Below are positions 51,301-62,100 of a stretch of DNA of 64,000 nt, piece by piece. Source of the stretch: Lineus longissimus (taxonomy: Eukaryota > Nemertea > Pilidiophora > Heteronemertea > Lineidae); assembly GCF_910592395.1 (NCBI RefSeq), contig NC_088319.1, positions 15,750,001 through 15,814,000 on the forward strand. Direction: 5' to 3'. The first letter of the stretch is position 1. Every line of letters begins with the position of its first letter. Both the position numbers and the translations under genes were made by a program. The notes under the pieces were generated by a model. It saw only the letters and a program-made list of their open reading frames with translations, ran no database searches and was not told the origin of the DNA.

Positions 51301-53000
51301 ACGTCCATTAGGGCCATCAGCTATCACTGATAACATTTGACCACTCGATGGACGTGGCAATGGTTTGGTGTGCCACTAATGCCCAGGCAACTGGAACATT
51401 TCCACCAGCATTTCGCAGATGACCAATTGATCAGTATTGGAGGGTTTGCCACGGTGTCTGAATGGATTGTCAAGATTGGGGGAAGAGTGGTCGCGTGAAT
51501 GGTTCGTCAGCAGATGAAATTCAGTTTACAAAATTAGCATGATATGTAGCGAAGCACAGAACAGGATCAAGTAATGATGATGTTGCGCTATTTGCCTAGA
51601 GCAAGGTTTATTGGAGAGAATCAAATGATGGTGTTGGTGTGATTGCTTGCACTGTGTTTGTAAATACAAATAGATGGAAGGCGCAAACTCTTCGATAAGG
51701 ACTGGGAACGTAGACATTCTGTTTCGACCGGTTTAAACCGGCCGAGCGGTGTCCATACCTCGCCTAGTTCTACATTGTAGTATAGGCCTATTGTAACAGT
51801 CATCCCTCAATCGGCTTAGACCCGTCAACACAGTATATATGGATGCGCATTTCGACACTGTTGCCTACAACATAAAACCAATACACCTTATTATCAAGTC
51901 CTACATTCACTGAAAATAATGCCGCCCTTAGCAATTAACATTTTGAATTTGAATCTAGTTAAAATCTCATGACTTTACATTTGAATTACAAATAAGAACA
52001 ATGGTATACATGCAACAGGTGATCCATCCAGAACTGTTAAGTCTGAATGTATAAATACCATCGAGAGATATGACTATGTAGCCGAGTTGACTCGCCAACT
52101 TCGGAAGATGAAACAATCCGTTCCATGCAGCATGTGCATTCAGCTTATGAGAAGAACCTTGGAAGAACCCTTACACAATCCAAGGATGAGCAACAACAGC
52201 CACAATCTCCCCTTCGAGCCGAATACCTGTTCTCCATCAAACTGATTTGGATACTTGGTCAGTTTGGTGCGAGATTATAGTAAAACACCAAAAAGCAACG
52301 TTAGCAGATATACTGTTTGGTTCTTTTGACAATAAATTTGCCGGATGACGAGAAAAGGTACACTGTGTTTACATAGCGAATTTCGTATCTTCTTTTTCTC
52401 ACATTCCCATGATTTTGATGAAGCTACGAACATGGCCGTTAATCGAACCAAGGAACAATATTTACAGGCTTTTATCCGATCATCAAAGAGCGGCATGCAT
52501 GTTATAGTATGAGCAGCTATTAAGAATATCGCGTGTATGTTACCAGAGAACTTGTGAAGAAGACATAGACAGATTTCGCACCAAAAAATAGTTGCTCATG
52601 CGATCTGATAATCTCATGTATCTGTGTTATAATGGCCGTTTAGTAGCATTGACCAGGATACTTCTTCCTTTGAATTCTGACGGGTGTGGCTGTGCGAACA
52701 GTGATGACCAAAAGTTATCCATTGTAAGTAGGTGCGCATCCCATATGCCGCTGGGTACGCCAGCCACGCATAATGAAACGCGTCTTCTATGCGCACTTTT
52801 TAGGCAATGTTTTGTGGCTTTTTAGCACGCTTTCATGACATTTCATATGTGCGACATTTTGCGCATACATTTTTTCGCGCCAGTGCACTTTTTGCGACGC
52901 AAAGGTCAATCGCTATCAAAAATGGAAAGTGCGCGACAAGATGATGAATAACTTCTATAGTTGTGAAATTTAACGATGTGAGTAAGTTGACTTTAAATTC
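48320..53000. other. No recognisable gene
   Basis: Searched by eye on the minus strand for DEG/ENaC motifs (FPxxT.C after TM1, and the Gly-Gly..Gly-Leu-Phe segment at TM2) without success. It may be intron of the 53 kb DEG/ENaC gene. Confidence 0.4.
49248..49312. repeat. Short inverted repeat, 16-bp arms
   Basis: GGAATGCAGAATTTGG at 49248-49263 pairs with CCGAATTCTGCATTCC at 49297-49312 (one mismatch) across 33 bp. Confidence 0.75.
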
Positions 53001-53007
53001 TCCCTAC

Positions 53008-53213
53008 CTTCTTATAATAAGCGTTCGCCTCTCAGTGACGTAACGTATGCCATGGAAGGTCGTATTCTGCGTGAATTCGTAGAACACATCGCACCAAGAT
53101 CGGTGTTTCGGTCTTTCACGATATTTGGTAGTCGTAGCCGAGGACGAATTATTCGTATTATTGTGCACATGATTTGGCGCACATTCGAAATACTCCTTCA
53201 TTTTTTCACCCAT
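53008..53213 (-). CDS. DEG/ENaC sodium channel, N-terminal exon (partial)
   Basis: A minus-strand ORF starts at ATG 53213 (context CACAATGGG) and reads MGEKMKEYFECAPNHV..., an Asn/Ser/Thr-rich stretch, then WCDVFYEFTQNTTFHGIRYV and TERRTLIIR, ending at a donor AAG|GTAGGG (intron begins 53007). Members of the degenerin/epithelial sodium channel family (ENaC, ASIC, FaNaC types) carry a W..F....T..HG...+ segment just before the first transmembrane helix, with the His-Gly pair important for gating. Length, position of HG near residue 55 and the following basic run all fit. An acceptor-like GATTCAG at about 53235 leaves open an upstream exon or an earlier Met at 53243. I found no exon for TM1, the cysteine-rich extracellular domain or TM2 in the 53 kb downstream, so the gene either has long introns or is a broken copy. 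Confidence 0.6.
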
Positions 53214-53249
53214 TGTGCAAATTTGAACGAAATCCTGAATCACACACTC

Positions 53250-54150
53250 ACAATTATCCGAGATTTTTTCCTATCCCCGAAGAATCACCGAGTAATGTTC
53301 AATGCAGACACCTTGCGGTAAAAAGTCATTTCCTTTGTCAATTTCAAACAATCGAAGCTGGAATTTTGAAAAGTGCCAGCACAAGCTGTCTATTTGTTCT
53401 ACTCACATTATCCCGCTAAAATACAGATGCTCTTAATCAAACATTCATGCAAAAACTAGGCACTTTATATTCCATAAACATGAAAGGTTTTAACTGGGGT
53501 CCAACGCGGCGTTAAGCGCACGCCAAGAGGCGTTGACCTTGTGTCTTTGTACCATCAAAGTCTTTTTAGTCCTTCAAAGAATCAAAAATAACCAATAATC
53601 CATTGATGGTACATTACACTACGCATAACTATGCAGTTTTGTACAAATTCTTGATTTTACGGTGTACTCTGGGCCTGAACCCAACTTCCCAGTCGCAGCT
53701 TTGTATCACGTGGTTCATGTTTGTGACGTCACATGTCAGCATGCCAAGCCATTTACTTGGGCGATTACAGCCAGGTGAGACAAGGGCTAGATGAATATCT
53801 AAATCACTTTTTTTCTGCCAATTCAGAGCAACTTATAACACTCCCCAGGTACAGGTGGCAGGTAACACTCCCAGCACTGGCTGTTTTTTAATCAACAATT
53901 TGTTACTCTTCTCCAAAATTTACAACACAAGAAAACTGCAGTAAACAAAACGCGTCCTCGGCCAGTCGAAGACTAACAAAACTTCATGAGGTTGTTCGCC
54001 ATTCTTAATGATTTAGAATGATATTCTGTTTAAAGGATTGAAGAAAACGCCTGGCAACGGTAGTTTGCGCTGCAAGAACAGTGGTGACACCTACTAGAAA
54101 AGCCGGGGCACCACTGAGAAAAGTAAGGCTGAAAATCACCAACCTAGCAT
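53250..54150. other. No recognisable gene
   Basis: Immediately upstream of the DEG/ENaC exon on the minus strand, so it would hold the promoter or an upstream intron of that gene. I found no TATA box or initiator that I can assign. Confidence 0.35.
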
Positions 54151-54154
54151 TAAA

Positions 54155-54227
54155 GCCTCGGTGGTTCAGTGGTGAGAATACTGGACTTTCGATCTGGTGG
54201 TCACGAGTTCGACTCCCCTGACGGCCT
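54155..54227 (+). repeat. tRNA-Glu-like sequence, second copy
   Basis: It shares about 55 of the first 63 bases with 16175-16247, including the TTC-containing anticodon loop and the GAGTTCGACTCCC B box. The T stem and acceptor stem are mismatched. A T-rich tract (TTTTTCTCTCTTTTC) follows. The two copies together suggest a dispersed pseudo-tRNA family. Confidence 0.6.
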
Positions 54228-54611
54228 GAGTAAATTATATTTTTCTCTCTTTTCATTTTGTTGTTTTTTTAATCAATTCTTGTACGTACACAATATATTG
54301 AATTGCATTTATTTGTTTGTATATCTTTGTCCGATTATGCTAGTCGGCAGCCCTTATGTAATGTCACCACCAACACTTTATCCAATATAACCACAGCGTT
54401 GCGACGTCAGACACGAACGCATGACTGAGTCGCAACCAACGATAAGGTGGTGCATTAGTCTTACAACTTAAGACGATAAAAGAAAAAAATACTTCAAAGA
54501 AGCTTCTTTTACCGTCTTAACTCTCTCATCAGCGGCCATTGGTCAGAAAAGACGTAGTCGGACCGAGTACGTAATAAACACACTGCATGGGCTTAAACAA
54601 TAACATGAATT

Positions 54612-55299
54612 GGGTCTGTGAAGTTGGCTCCCAGTTCCCAGTTCCCAGTTCCTTATTCGTGCCCATTTTGAAATGGACTTATAGAGGGTTAAAATGAGTT
54701 AAGACGAATAAGGAGCTGGCAATTTGAACCGGGAAATGGAATCAGAAAGGGTTAAAGTGACTTGTAGCTGAATCGGGAGCTAGCATTTGAATCGGGAAAT
54801 GGAGTTATAGAGGGCTAAAATACTTTAAGACGAATAAGGAGCTGGCAATTTGAACCGGGAAATGGAATCAGAAAGGGTTAAAGTGACTTGTAGCTGAATC
54901 GGGAGCTAGCATTTGAATCGGGAAATGGAGTTAAAGAGGGCTAAAATACGTTAAGACGAATAAGGAGTTGGTATTTTGAACCGGGAAATAGCGTCAGAAA
55001 GGGTTAAAGTGACTGTAAATTAATCGGGAGCTAGCATTTGAATCGAGAAATGGAGTTATAAAGGGTTAAAATGAGTTAAGACGAATAAGGAGTTGGTATT
55101 TTGAACCGGGGAATGGGTCAGAAAGGGTTAAAGTCACTGATAGTTGAATCGGGAGCTGGGCAGGAAAGGGTTAAAACCATCAGGTTGAGTTATCGGACTT
55201 TGGAGGGTTAATATTTAGTGAAAGAAATTTGAATTGGGAACTGGGAAATGCTTAGCCCATTTCCTTGAACTTGGAACTGGGAGCTAACTTCACAGACCC
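54612..55299. mobile_element. Inverted-repeat element with internal minisatellite and 9-bp target duplication
   Basis: The left end GGGTCTGTGAAGTTGGCTCC is matched by the complement of the right end (AGCTAACTTCACAGACCC), giving terminal inverted repeats of about 32 bp with a few mismatches. Flanks carry a perfect 9-bp duplication ACATGAATT at 54603-54611 and 55300-55308. A 9-bp duplication is typical of Mutator-like elements. The interior holds about four tandem units of ~125 bp. No transposase frame is present, so the element would be non-autonomous. Confidence 0.75.
54650..55165. repeat. ~125-bp-period minisatellite (first array)
   Basis: Units are recognisable by AATCGGGAGCTAGCATTTG at 54771, 54897, about 55022 and about 55145, alternating with AAGACGAATAAGGAG and GGGAAATGGAATCAGAAAGG blocks. 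Each unit is itself a loose double of a ~60-bp motif (GGGAAATGGA...AGGGTTAAA occurs twice per unit), so the array grew from a shorter ancestor. Confidence 0.85.
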
Positions 55300-55546
55300 A
55301 CATGAATTGCTTTTAAAACACTACCATGTTAACAAGTACCCTTTGCCGTTGATGAAAAACATATTTTAAAGCCAAATCCATAGACGGAAATTGGTTAAAA
55401 TCTCGAGTGAATTTGGAGGCCGTTTCGAAACCAACTTGATTTCGAAGACGCCTCGTTTCAGACAGTCTAAAAATAGGTTTAGAGATCACATCTCCTCGCG
55501 AAAACATTTCAATGCATGTTACATGTGTAAACCTCTGACAACAACT

Positions 55547-56173
55547 ACAAGTCACTTTAACCCTTTCTGACTCCATTTCATTTATTTGCAAGTCACTTTA
55601 ACCCTTTCTAAGCCCATTTCCCGGTTCAAATTGCCAGCTCCTTATTCGTCTTAACTCATTTTAACCCTCTATAACTCCATTTCCCGATTCAAATGCTGGA
55701 GGGTTAAAATGAGCTAAGACGAATAAGTGACTTGCAAATGATCGAAATGCGGGGATAGCTGAATTGGGAGCCAGCATTTGAATCGGGAAAAACAGTTATA
55801 GAGGGTTAAAATGAGTTAAGACGAATAAGGAACTTGTATTTTGAACTGGGAAATGGAGTCAGAAAGGGTTTAAGTGACTTGTAGCTAAATCGGGAGCCAG
55901 CATTTGAATCGGGAAATGGACTTATAGAGGGTTAAAATGAGTTAAGACGAATAAGGAACTGGCAATTTGAACCGGGAAATGGAATCAGAAAGGGTTAAAG
56001 TGACTTGTAGCTGAATCGGGAGCCAGCATTTGAATCGGGAAATGGACTTATAGAGGGTTAAAATGAGTTAAGACGAATAAGGAGCTGGCAATTTGAACCA
56101 GGAAATGGAATCAGAAAGGGTTAAAGTGACTTGCAGCTGAATCGGGAGCCAGCATTTGAATCGGGAAATGGAA
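55547..56173. repeat. Second minisatellite block with inverted and direct copies
   Basis: The same ~125-bp family as in 54650-55165 recurs. The segment 55547-55700 is in reverse orientation (AAGTCACTTTAACCCTTTCT). From about 55700 to 56173 the copies are direct, marked by GGGAGCCAGCATTTGAATC near 55768, 55890, 56018 and 56140. The head-to-head junction near 55696-55702 could extrude as a hairpin. It probably marks a second, partly rearranged copy of the upstream element. Confidence 0.8.
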
Positions 56174-56428
56174 GACATGCCCTGGAGATGTGGCTGGGGG
56201 AACGTCCTTAACGGAGACATGGTGTCCAAGTTCAAGACAGTATTATCCTCACACGAGGCTGGGTTTTCCAAGCAATTGCAATAGAAGAGAAGCCTCACTT
56301 CACAGCATGGCTCAGCTGCACACTGCATTAATTATCAGTCTTTCTACGCATGTGGTAATGGGTATTTTGTTCTTCTCTCATCAATATGTAGAGCCTGAAC
56401 AAGCCAAACACTTTTTTATTTTAACATT

Positions 56429-56434
56429 TTTATT
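56429..56434 (-). terminator. Candidate poly(A) signal AATAAA
   Basis: On the minus strand this reads CAATAAAAATG, with a second AATAAA 14 bp further on at 56415-56420 and an AT-rich flank. It could end the ClC channel transcript about 1.4 kb after the stop. A competing AATAAA lies at 56931-56936. There is no cDNA evidence in the sequence. Confidence 0.35.
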
Positions 56435-56585
56435 GAATGATTAAAATATCATATAAATCCTTCACAGAAGTATAGCACAAAATTGGAAAGAATATTTACA
56501 AATATGGCAAAATGCGGAGGTATTCCTGAAAACCTTTTATACATGTGAATAAACCTTATTGCAGGCACAACATGACATTGATTTC

Positions 56586-56893
56586 AAGGGAGGGGGGCTA
56601 TAGGCAGAAGCAAGGGGTCCTAAGTGATGATCTCACTTGAGGTGACAACAGGTGACTCAAATGCATAGTTAGAGACACAAGTCTTGTTTGATTTCGTGAT
56701 AATTTGTTTTCCTTGAACAAGCCTGATTATTGTGGATGTAGTGTATTAGATAGCAGAGACATCTATCAGCGACTTCATGAACTTTTAGCCTGATTATTGT
56801 GGATGTAGTGTATTAGATAGCAGAGACATCTATCAGCGACTTTATGAACTTTTATACCTGGCTGATCTTGCTCCTGCCTATGGCCCCCCTTTA
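56586..56893. mobile_element. MITE-like element inside the putative ClC 3' UTR
   Basis: The left end (AGGGAGGGGGGCTATAGGCA) and the complement of the right end (CTGCCTATGGCCCCCCTTTA) are imperfect inverted repeats of about 25-30 bp. The interior has no ORF and contains a 67-bp tandem duplication. The same terminal sequence (CTGCCTATAGTCTCCCTTTA) occurs at 2233-2252, pointing to a dispersed family. Confidence 0.5.
56721..56854. repeat. 67-bp tandem duplication
   Basis: Copies at 56721-56787 and 56788-56854, both beginning GCCTGATTATTGTGGATGTA, differ at essentially one position (TTCATG against TTTATG). The near identity implies a recent duplication. Confidence 0.9.
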
Positions 56894-57830
56894 AGTAGCC
56901 GCCCCAGAAATCAGATGAGGCCAAGATCTTTATTCATACATGGTCAAACAGTAATATATTCAAGCCAATGGATAAATAGGACTACATGTAGTCATCAATT
57001 TCATTAGAGGGTAGGTTATGGCCGATACAGATCTTGGCCTCTGGGCCACCTATTGCAATTTCTACAATATGCAATCGCAGCCTATATACAGAACATATTT
57101 TGAGATCCTTTAACCCCTCTTCCTCAATTGCATAGAGTCAACAAAAAGTTAACCCATAAATCACAGATTATATATTGCAATAAACAGTGTCAGACTCCCC
57201 ATCACCACAGTATAAGGTAACGTTGGTTATAGAGCCTCGGTGGTTGGCCGACATGATTATCTCTTGTACCCTAAACTATCTCATTAGAAACATGATAAAC
57301 AAAATAGAACAAGCAAGTTCTTTCATCACAAGCAGAAGTTTTCCCAGGATATGGATTGACAGAATCGCAGACCGGGTACATGTGTGTTTCCTAAGCTTGT
57401 GATGAAAGAACTTTCATAATCCAAGGTGATGAAACTATTTCAATAGAAGAGTAGTCAGAACACCTCAGGTGAGATGTAATAGTATACTCCTTTCAATGGC
57501 AATTTTGAAAGTCCAACATCTTCTCTAGGCCCTGATCGAGACTACCCAATTCGAACCAGATTATAGCAAATACAAAACATAACATGACCACATGGTTCAG
57601 GTGCAACATGTATCCCTCCATGTGTTTACAAGAGATCCACAACTCCAAAAGCTGCTTGATCGACTGAACAACCTCGCTCATTCTGGCATGGTTTGGTGGT
57701 CAGTTCCAAAGAAAAGGACCACTTCTTGATCGTAACAGATGTCCTTGTGATCTTTGATAGCCTATGTAGCTTTAGGCAAGAAGTAGATGACCTCGTACAT
57801 GTATGGCGTGGCGATTTGGCAATAGACTAT

Positions 57831-59110
57831 TCAGTCTCCGCTTTCCTCCTGGATGTTCAATGGCGTCGAAAGAGAGCCATCGGGATCATCTTGCGTATTG
57901 TTCTTCTCACCTTCGTACATGGTCTGCGTCGCTCCCTGTACGGCCAGCCGCACCTAGGTATGAGAAAACAGCAGTCAGTCCCAACTATTGATACTAGAAG
58001 CCTTTTATGAATGCGTACTTTATGCAGATTTTTAAATCCCCATGAAATATGAAATGTTTAAAAAACTTTATAAAATGCCGACTCCAAGTCCAGGTCCCAT
58101 GCCAATCAATAGTATTCTATACTCCATAGTCCATTCGGTAAATGGTCTTTACCTAAAACGAGCACGTACAACCTGCAGGACAGACAGATCAGATATGAAA
58201 CCCACATTAATCATGAGGTATCCTATTGAGCAAAGAATTGAGTAAGAACTACAAAAGTCTCTTTTGGGTTTACAGGTAGGATGGACAGCTTTAGAGGAAA
58301 CACATCTCACAAAAAAACTCAGTGAAAGCAAATTAGTGGATGAGATTTCAATCTGAGGCCAATTCTTTGTGAGCCACTCGTGGTCATAGACCATACATGC
58401 AGTCCAAGGAACTTGTAGGATGAACTACCAGACATACCTCTTTCAAAGCGACGACTCCCACCAGTCTACCGGTGTTGGTTACGTAGGCATGATTCAGGCT
58501 GAGCAAGGCAAATAAGGAATGCACCTGGAACAAGAGAGTTTGATCATCACAATTACTGGTGCTATTTTCTTGTCAAGTTTCGATCTGAGGGGACACTTCT
58601 GCCCCAAACTATTCTTTCCCACCAACTTCTCCTGTAACTCAAGATGGGCAAGAAGGATTTACGAATACACTTGGATCACATTTATCGGTCGTCTCCCTAT
58701 GATTACCTTGAATAACGAGGTGCGCTCCACCAGTTGGAAGGGTGCTGGATCAATCTGACACATGTCGAAGTTGACAGTCTGCCGAAGCTGCTGCTGCTCC
58801 CATCTTGTTTGCTGGAAATTTAGAATTGAATAGTAACAGATTTGGGCGATGTCATCTCTCTATTAAGAACAGGACTGGTCAGTCCCAAGTGTGCTAAATA
58901 GAAAGGCTCTACTGTATATTGGTGGCTTAGAATGGCAGTTGGATTTTCTCTGGTCACTAGGCTTCAAACTGCTTTCTCAGTTCATTGTCGTGTGAACAAA
59001 TAACCTAGCTAGTTCCATAATCAAACACTTCGAATGTGGGACCAGCTGGAGAGAATGTTGTAGTTGGTACCTACGTCTTCTGGCGTCATATCCACTACCC
59101 TGGGAGGAGG
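57831..59110 (-). CDS. ClC channel exons coding CBS domain 2 and C-terminus
   Basis: Exon 59075-59110 encodes [12 protein letters not shown]. Using the donor GAC|GTAGGT makes it join in frame to exon 58707-58811, giving [15 protein letters not shown], which matches the vertebrate SPEE...WEQEQL block without gaps. Exon 58707-58811 continues [18 protein letters not shown], exon 58438-58524 gives [20 protein letters not shown], and the last exon 57831-57953 gives [16 protein letters not shown] and a polar tail ending ...NIQEESGD-stop. Together they form a complete CBS2. The tail is about 35 residues, shorter than the long proline-rich tail of vertebrate ClC-1. Confidence 0.92.
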
Positions 59111-62100
59111 CTGAAAAGAAGAAGAATCTTGTTGAAGACATGTCAGGTGGGTCAATATACATTTGAAATTTGAACACCAGTACCTGAATATTGAACTCAG
59201 AAAGAACATTGAGGTACTCACCAGTTTGAGCTTTCTCTTGATTCTTGGTGATCCTTCCTGAAAAAGAAATGAACCAGTTATGAAATTAGTCTCATCTTAA
59301 AATGCGATATTATCACATTAGCAACCTGAGGTAAGATAGCACAAAGAAATTCGATCTTACCCCCGATCCAATAGTATCGTCATTTGATACTGAGAGCGTG
59401 GCGAACCTCCCTGAAGAGAAAGTGGAAAGAAGACATTTATAATTGAGTTGCAAATCAATTCGATTTCAATTTCTAACCAATCAAACAAAAAACTTCTGCA
59501 AAAGTGTTATACAAAAGCTATACAAGTAATGTTCTACAACAGTGAATAGCTAGTCTAGGCTATTCGTGAAATCCACAAAAATGAAAAGTCCCTAAAATCT
59601 ATCAGTTTACAGTATACATGTAACCTACTTTCTGATGGTGGACTACCCTCTGGGCTGCGGGTCTGCGGTGTGCTGGCCGGACTCTTCTTCAGAATGGACT
59701 TCTTGGGAACCTTGGAGAGCAGCTCATGAGCGCTGCTTATGCTGTGGACCGTGTCGTAATTGCTCGACTCGATACTGCTCACAGAGGGCGCACTCTGAAT
59801 TTTAACAAAATCGAAATCAACATTTTTGGGATTTTTCATTTGGATTTTTTTTCTGTTGAAGCCATTAGATGATGGTACTGCAGGGGTGACCATCAGTCTT
59901 CCACCATTTAGCATGTTGGGTTACAGGAAATCATGTTAGTGACCAAACCATCACCATCAGTTTAGACTTTGAGGTTGACATAGAGATCAACATCAACAGG
60001 TTGACATCAACGTGGAGAAATGGAAGCAGTCGACACTGTGTATAGCTTCTTCAAAAGTTTATATCAAATAAGACCCATATTAAGTTAATTTACCACACAC
60101 AGTATAGGTTGAGAGACAAATAGTGTTAAGTATCATACAAATACACCCCACAAGGAAGCCATGCAAGTAAAACGTAAATTTCATAAAAGTCTCAAGCAAA
60201 CATGCAGCATCTGAAACTAATCAGATTACGGATTATTCATGTCATCCCACATTGAGCCATCAAGGGTTAACATTCATAAACTGATCTGCTCATCCGAGTA
60301 GTGTGAATTTCATCCCTTGAAGTTTCAAGATGTGTCACCCATGCAAATACAAAATTTTCGAATAAATCAATCACATGGCCGAATGAAACGCGACAATATT
60401 TCTCACTGACAAACTTTATTCAACAAACGAAACCAAACTGTTACCAAAGAAACCAGTTATAAGCAGATTTTGACAGGATTATTTAACAAAGAATATGCAA
60501 CACAGAAAAGAAAACTAAATGTATTTGCACGATTAGTCACACACAAAAGACACTCAGGATTCAAAAAGCAATTAGTCGTACGCACTCCCACGCTACTGTG
60601 ACTACGGTATTTGAAATCCCTCGGAAAAAATGCTGATAAGTGCGATCGACTAGCCGTGGGGGGTGTGGTGGGCGTCTCGTTGGCGGGGGTGATCATGAGC
60701 GTTGGTACGGAGCGTGATTTGATCAAGGCCTGTTGCGGAGCTTGCAGGTTCGGGGGTATGTCAGGCTAATAGCGTGAATGGAAGAAGGAATTAAGCGTAA
60801 GAATCGAGAAATATCGTTCGTGTACAAGATGAAAATGTCAGTTTTTTGTTTGACCTGAAACAAAAACTGGAGATGGAAGATGTCCTTTCCGTCACAACAA
60901 GCAGGTAAAAGACAAAAGTTTTCTCGATGATATGAATATCTGAAGGAACTAGACCCAGTCTCGCCACCTTTTATTTATCATAAGAATGTACCCAGTTTCC
61001 CTCCAAGTCAGAATCGGCAATATACACAGCTTGCTGTATCCATTGCATTCAAGCTTCATGCCCTGGTGTGTACTGGTAGTTACTGCTGATAATACAAGAA
61101 GGAGGTGGACTGTTTCCAAGACAGTCACAGCCTTTTCAAAATCTCATTTATGTAACTGAAAATTCTATCAGTGAATGGTGTGGTGGTTCAAATCAACACT
61201 TTGGTTATGGGCCATGGCAAATAGGATGATAGACTCGTTGGAATCCACTGTGGCTGGTCGAAGTGGAGGGGCAAGGGTATTGTTGGACGGTTGAAAGGAC
61301 CTCTTCTCCCTTCAATTTCAACCATTCACAGAGGATTCCAGCAAATCTATCGTCTGGTCCTGGCAGCCAAAACCGGTATCTTACATTGAATCACCGCACT
61401 GGTGAAGTAGACTGATAGAACATCCACGGAATTGTAAAGGCAAACAGACTTTTTACAATGGTCTGAGGCAATATTTTCACAGCAGTAAGGAACCTGTCAC
61501 ACAGATATAAAGATTTCCACAGTTCACTACCTGGCGCCGAAGTGCTTCTGGGTACAAGGTTGGATAATCCAAGATAATTCCTTCGACGGATGCTGCTCGA
61601 ATATACTTCGGTCTGGGTGATTGCTTCAGGTAAAACATATGAGTTTATCACTATTTGACATGATAGGAATGACTAAATTTTCATCTTAGACTAGCAAATG
61701 TGACGGTTTAAGCAACTCAAGTAAACACAAGTGAGAAATCCTAAAACAAGGCAAAGGATGAGGCAAAGAAAACAAAAGGTTGAGTCTGTATCACACTCTA
61801 TTCAAAGCTATAGGAGGTCTTCTTTTAGGCTTACAGAACTCAATGCAAAAAGTGATATGTTATTCGCAAAAATGAAATATGCCAGCAAAATTATACTGTT
61901 TACAGTACTAAAGGAAGTGCAATCTAAACTGAAGCATAAGGACTGGACAAAGTTAGGGAGTGCCAATGTTTAGTGTTAGTGTGTAACGAAGGTATTGCTT
62001 CCAAGAATTCAGTTGTTTCAGATTGAGAATGTAACTCTAAATCATCTTGATTACAACAAGGCAACCATATCATCGCAGTGAAAAACTGACAAAAATCATA

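Larger units (their letters stand above)
56415..57830 (-). other. Putative 3' UTR of the ClC channel gene
   Basis: This follows the ClC stop codon on the minus strand, with no further exon visible. Candidate poly(A) signals AATAAA (minus strand) lie at 56931-56936, 56429-56434 and 56415-56420. If the distal signals are used the UTR is about 1.4 kb and contains a MITE-like element and a tandem duplication (listed separately). Using 56931 would exclude both. The assignment is inferred from position only. Confidence 0.45.

Noticed and set aside
55313-55591. CxxC....HxxC pattern resembling part of a PHD finger on the minus strand
   Set aside because: Only half the metal ligands are present, the frame runs into minisatellite sequence, and no other PHD features occur.
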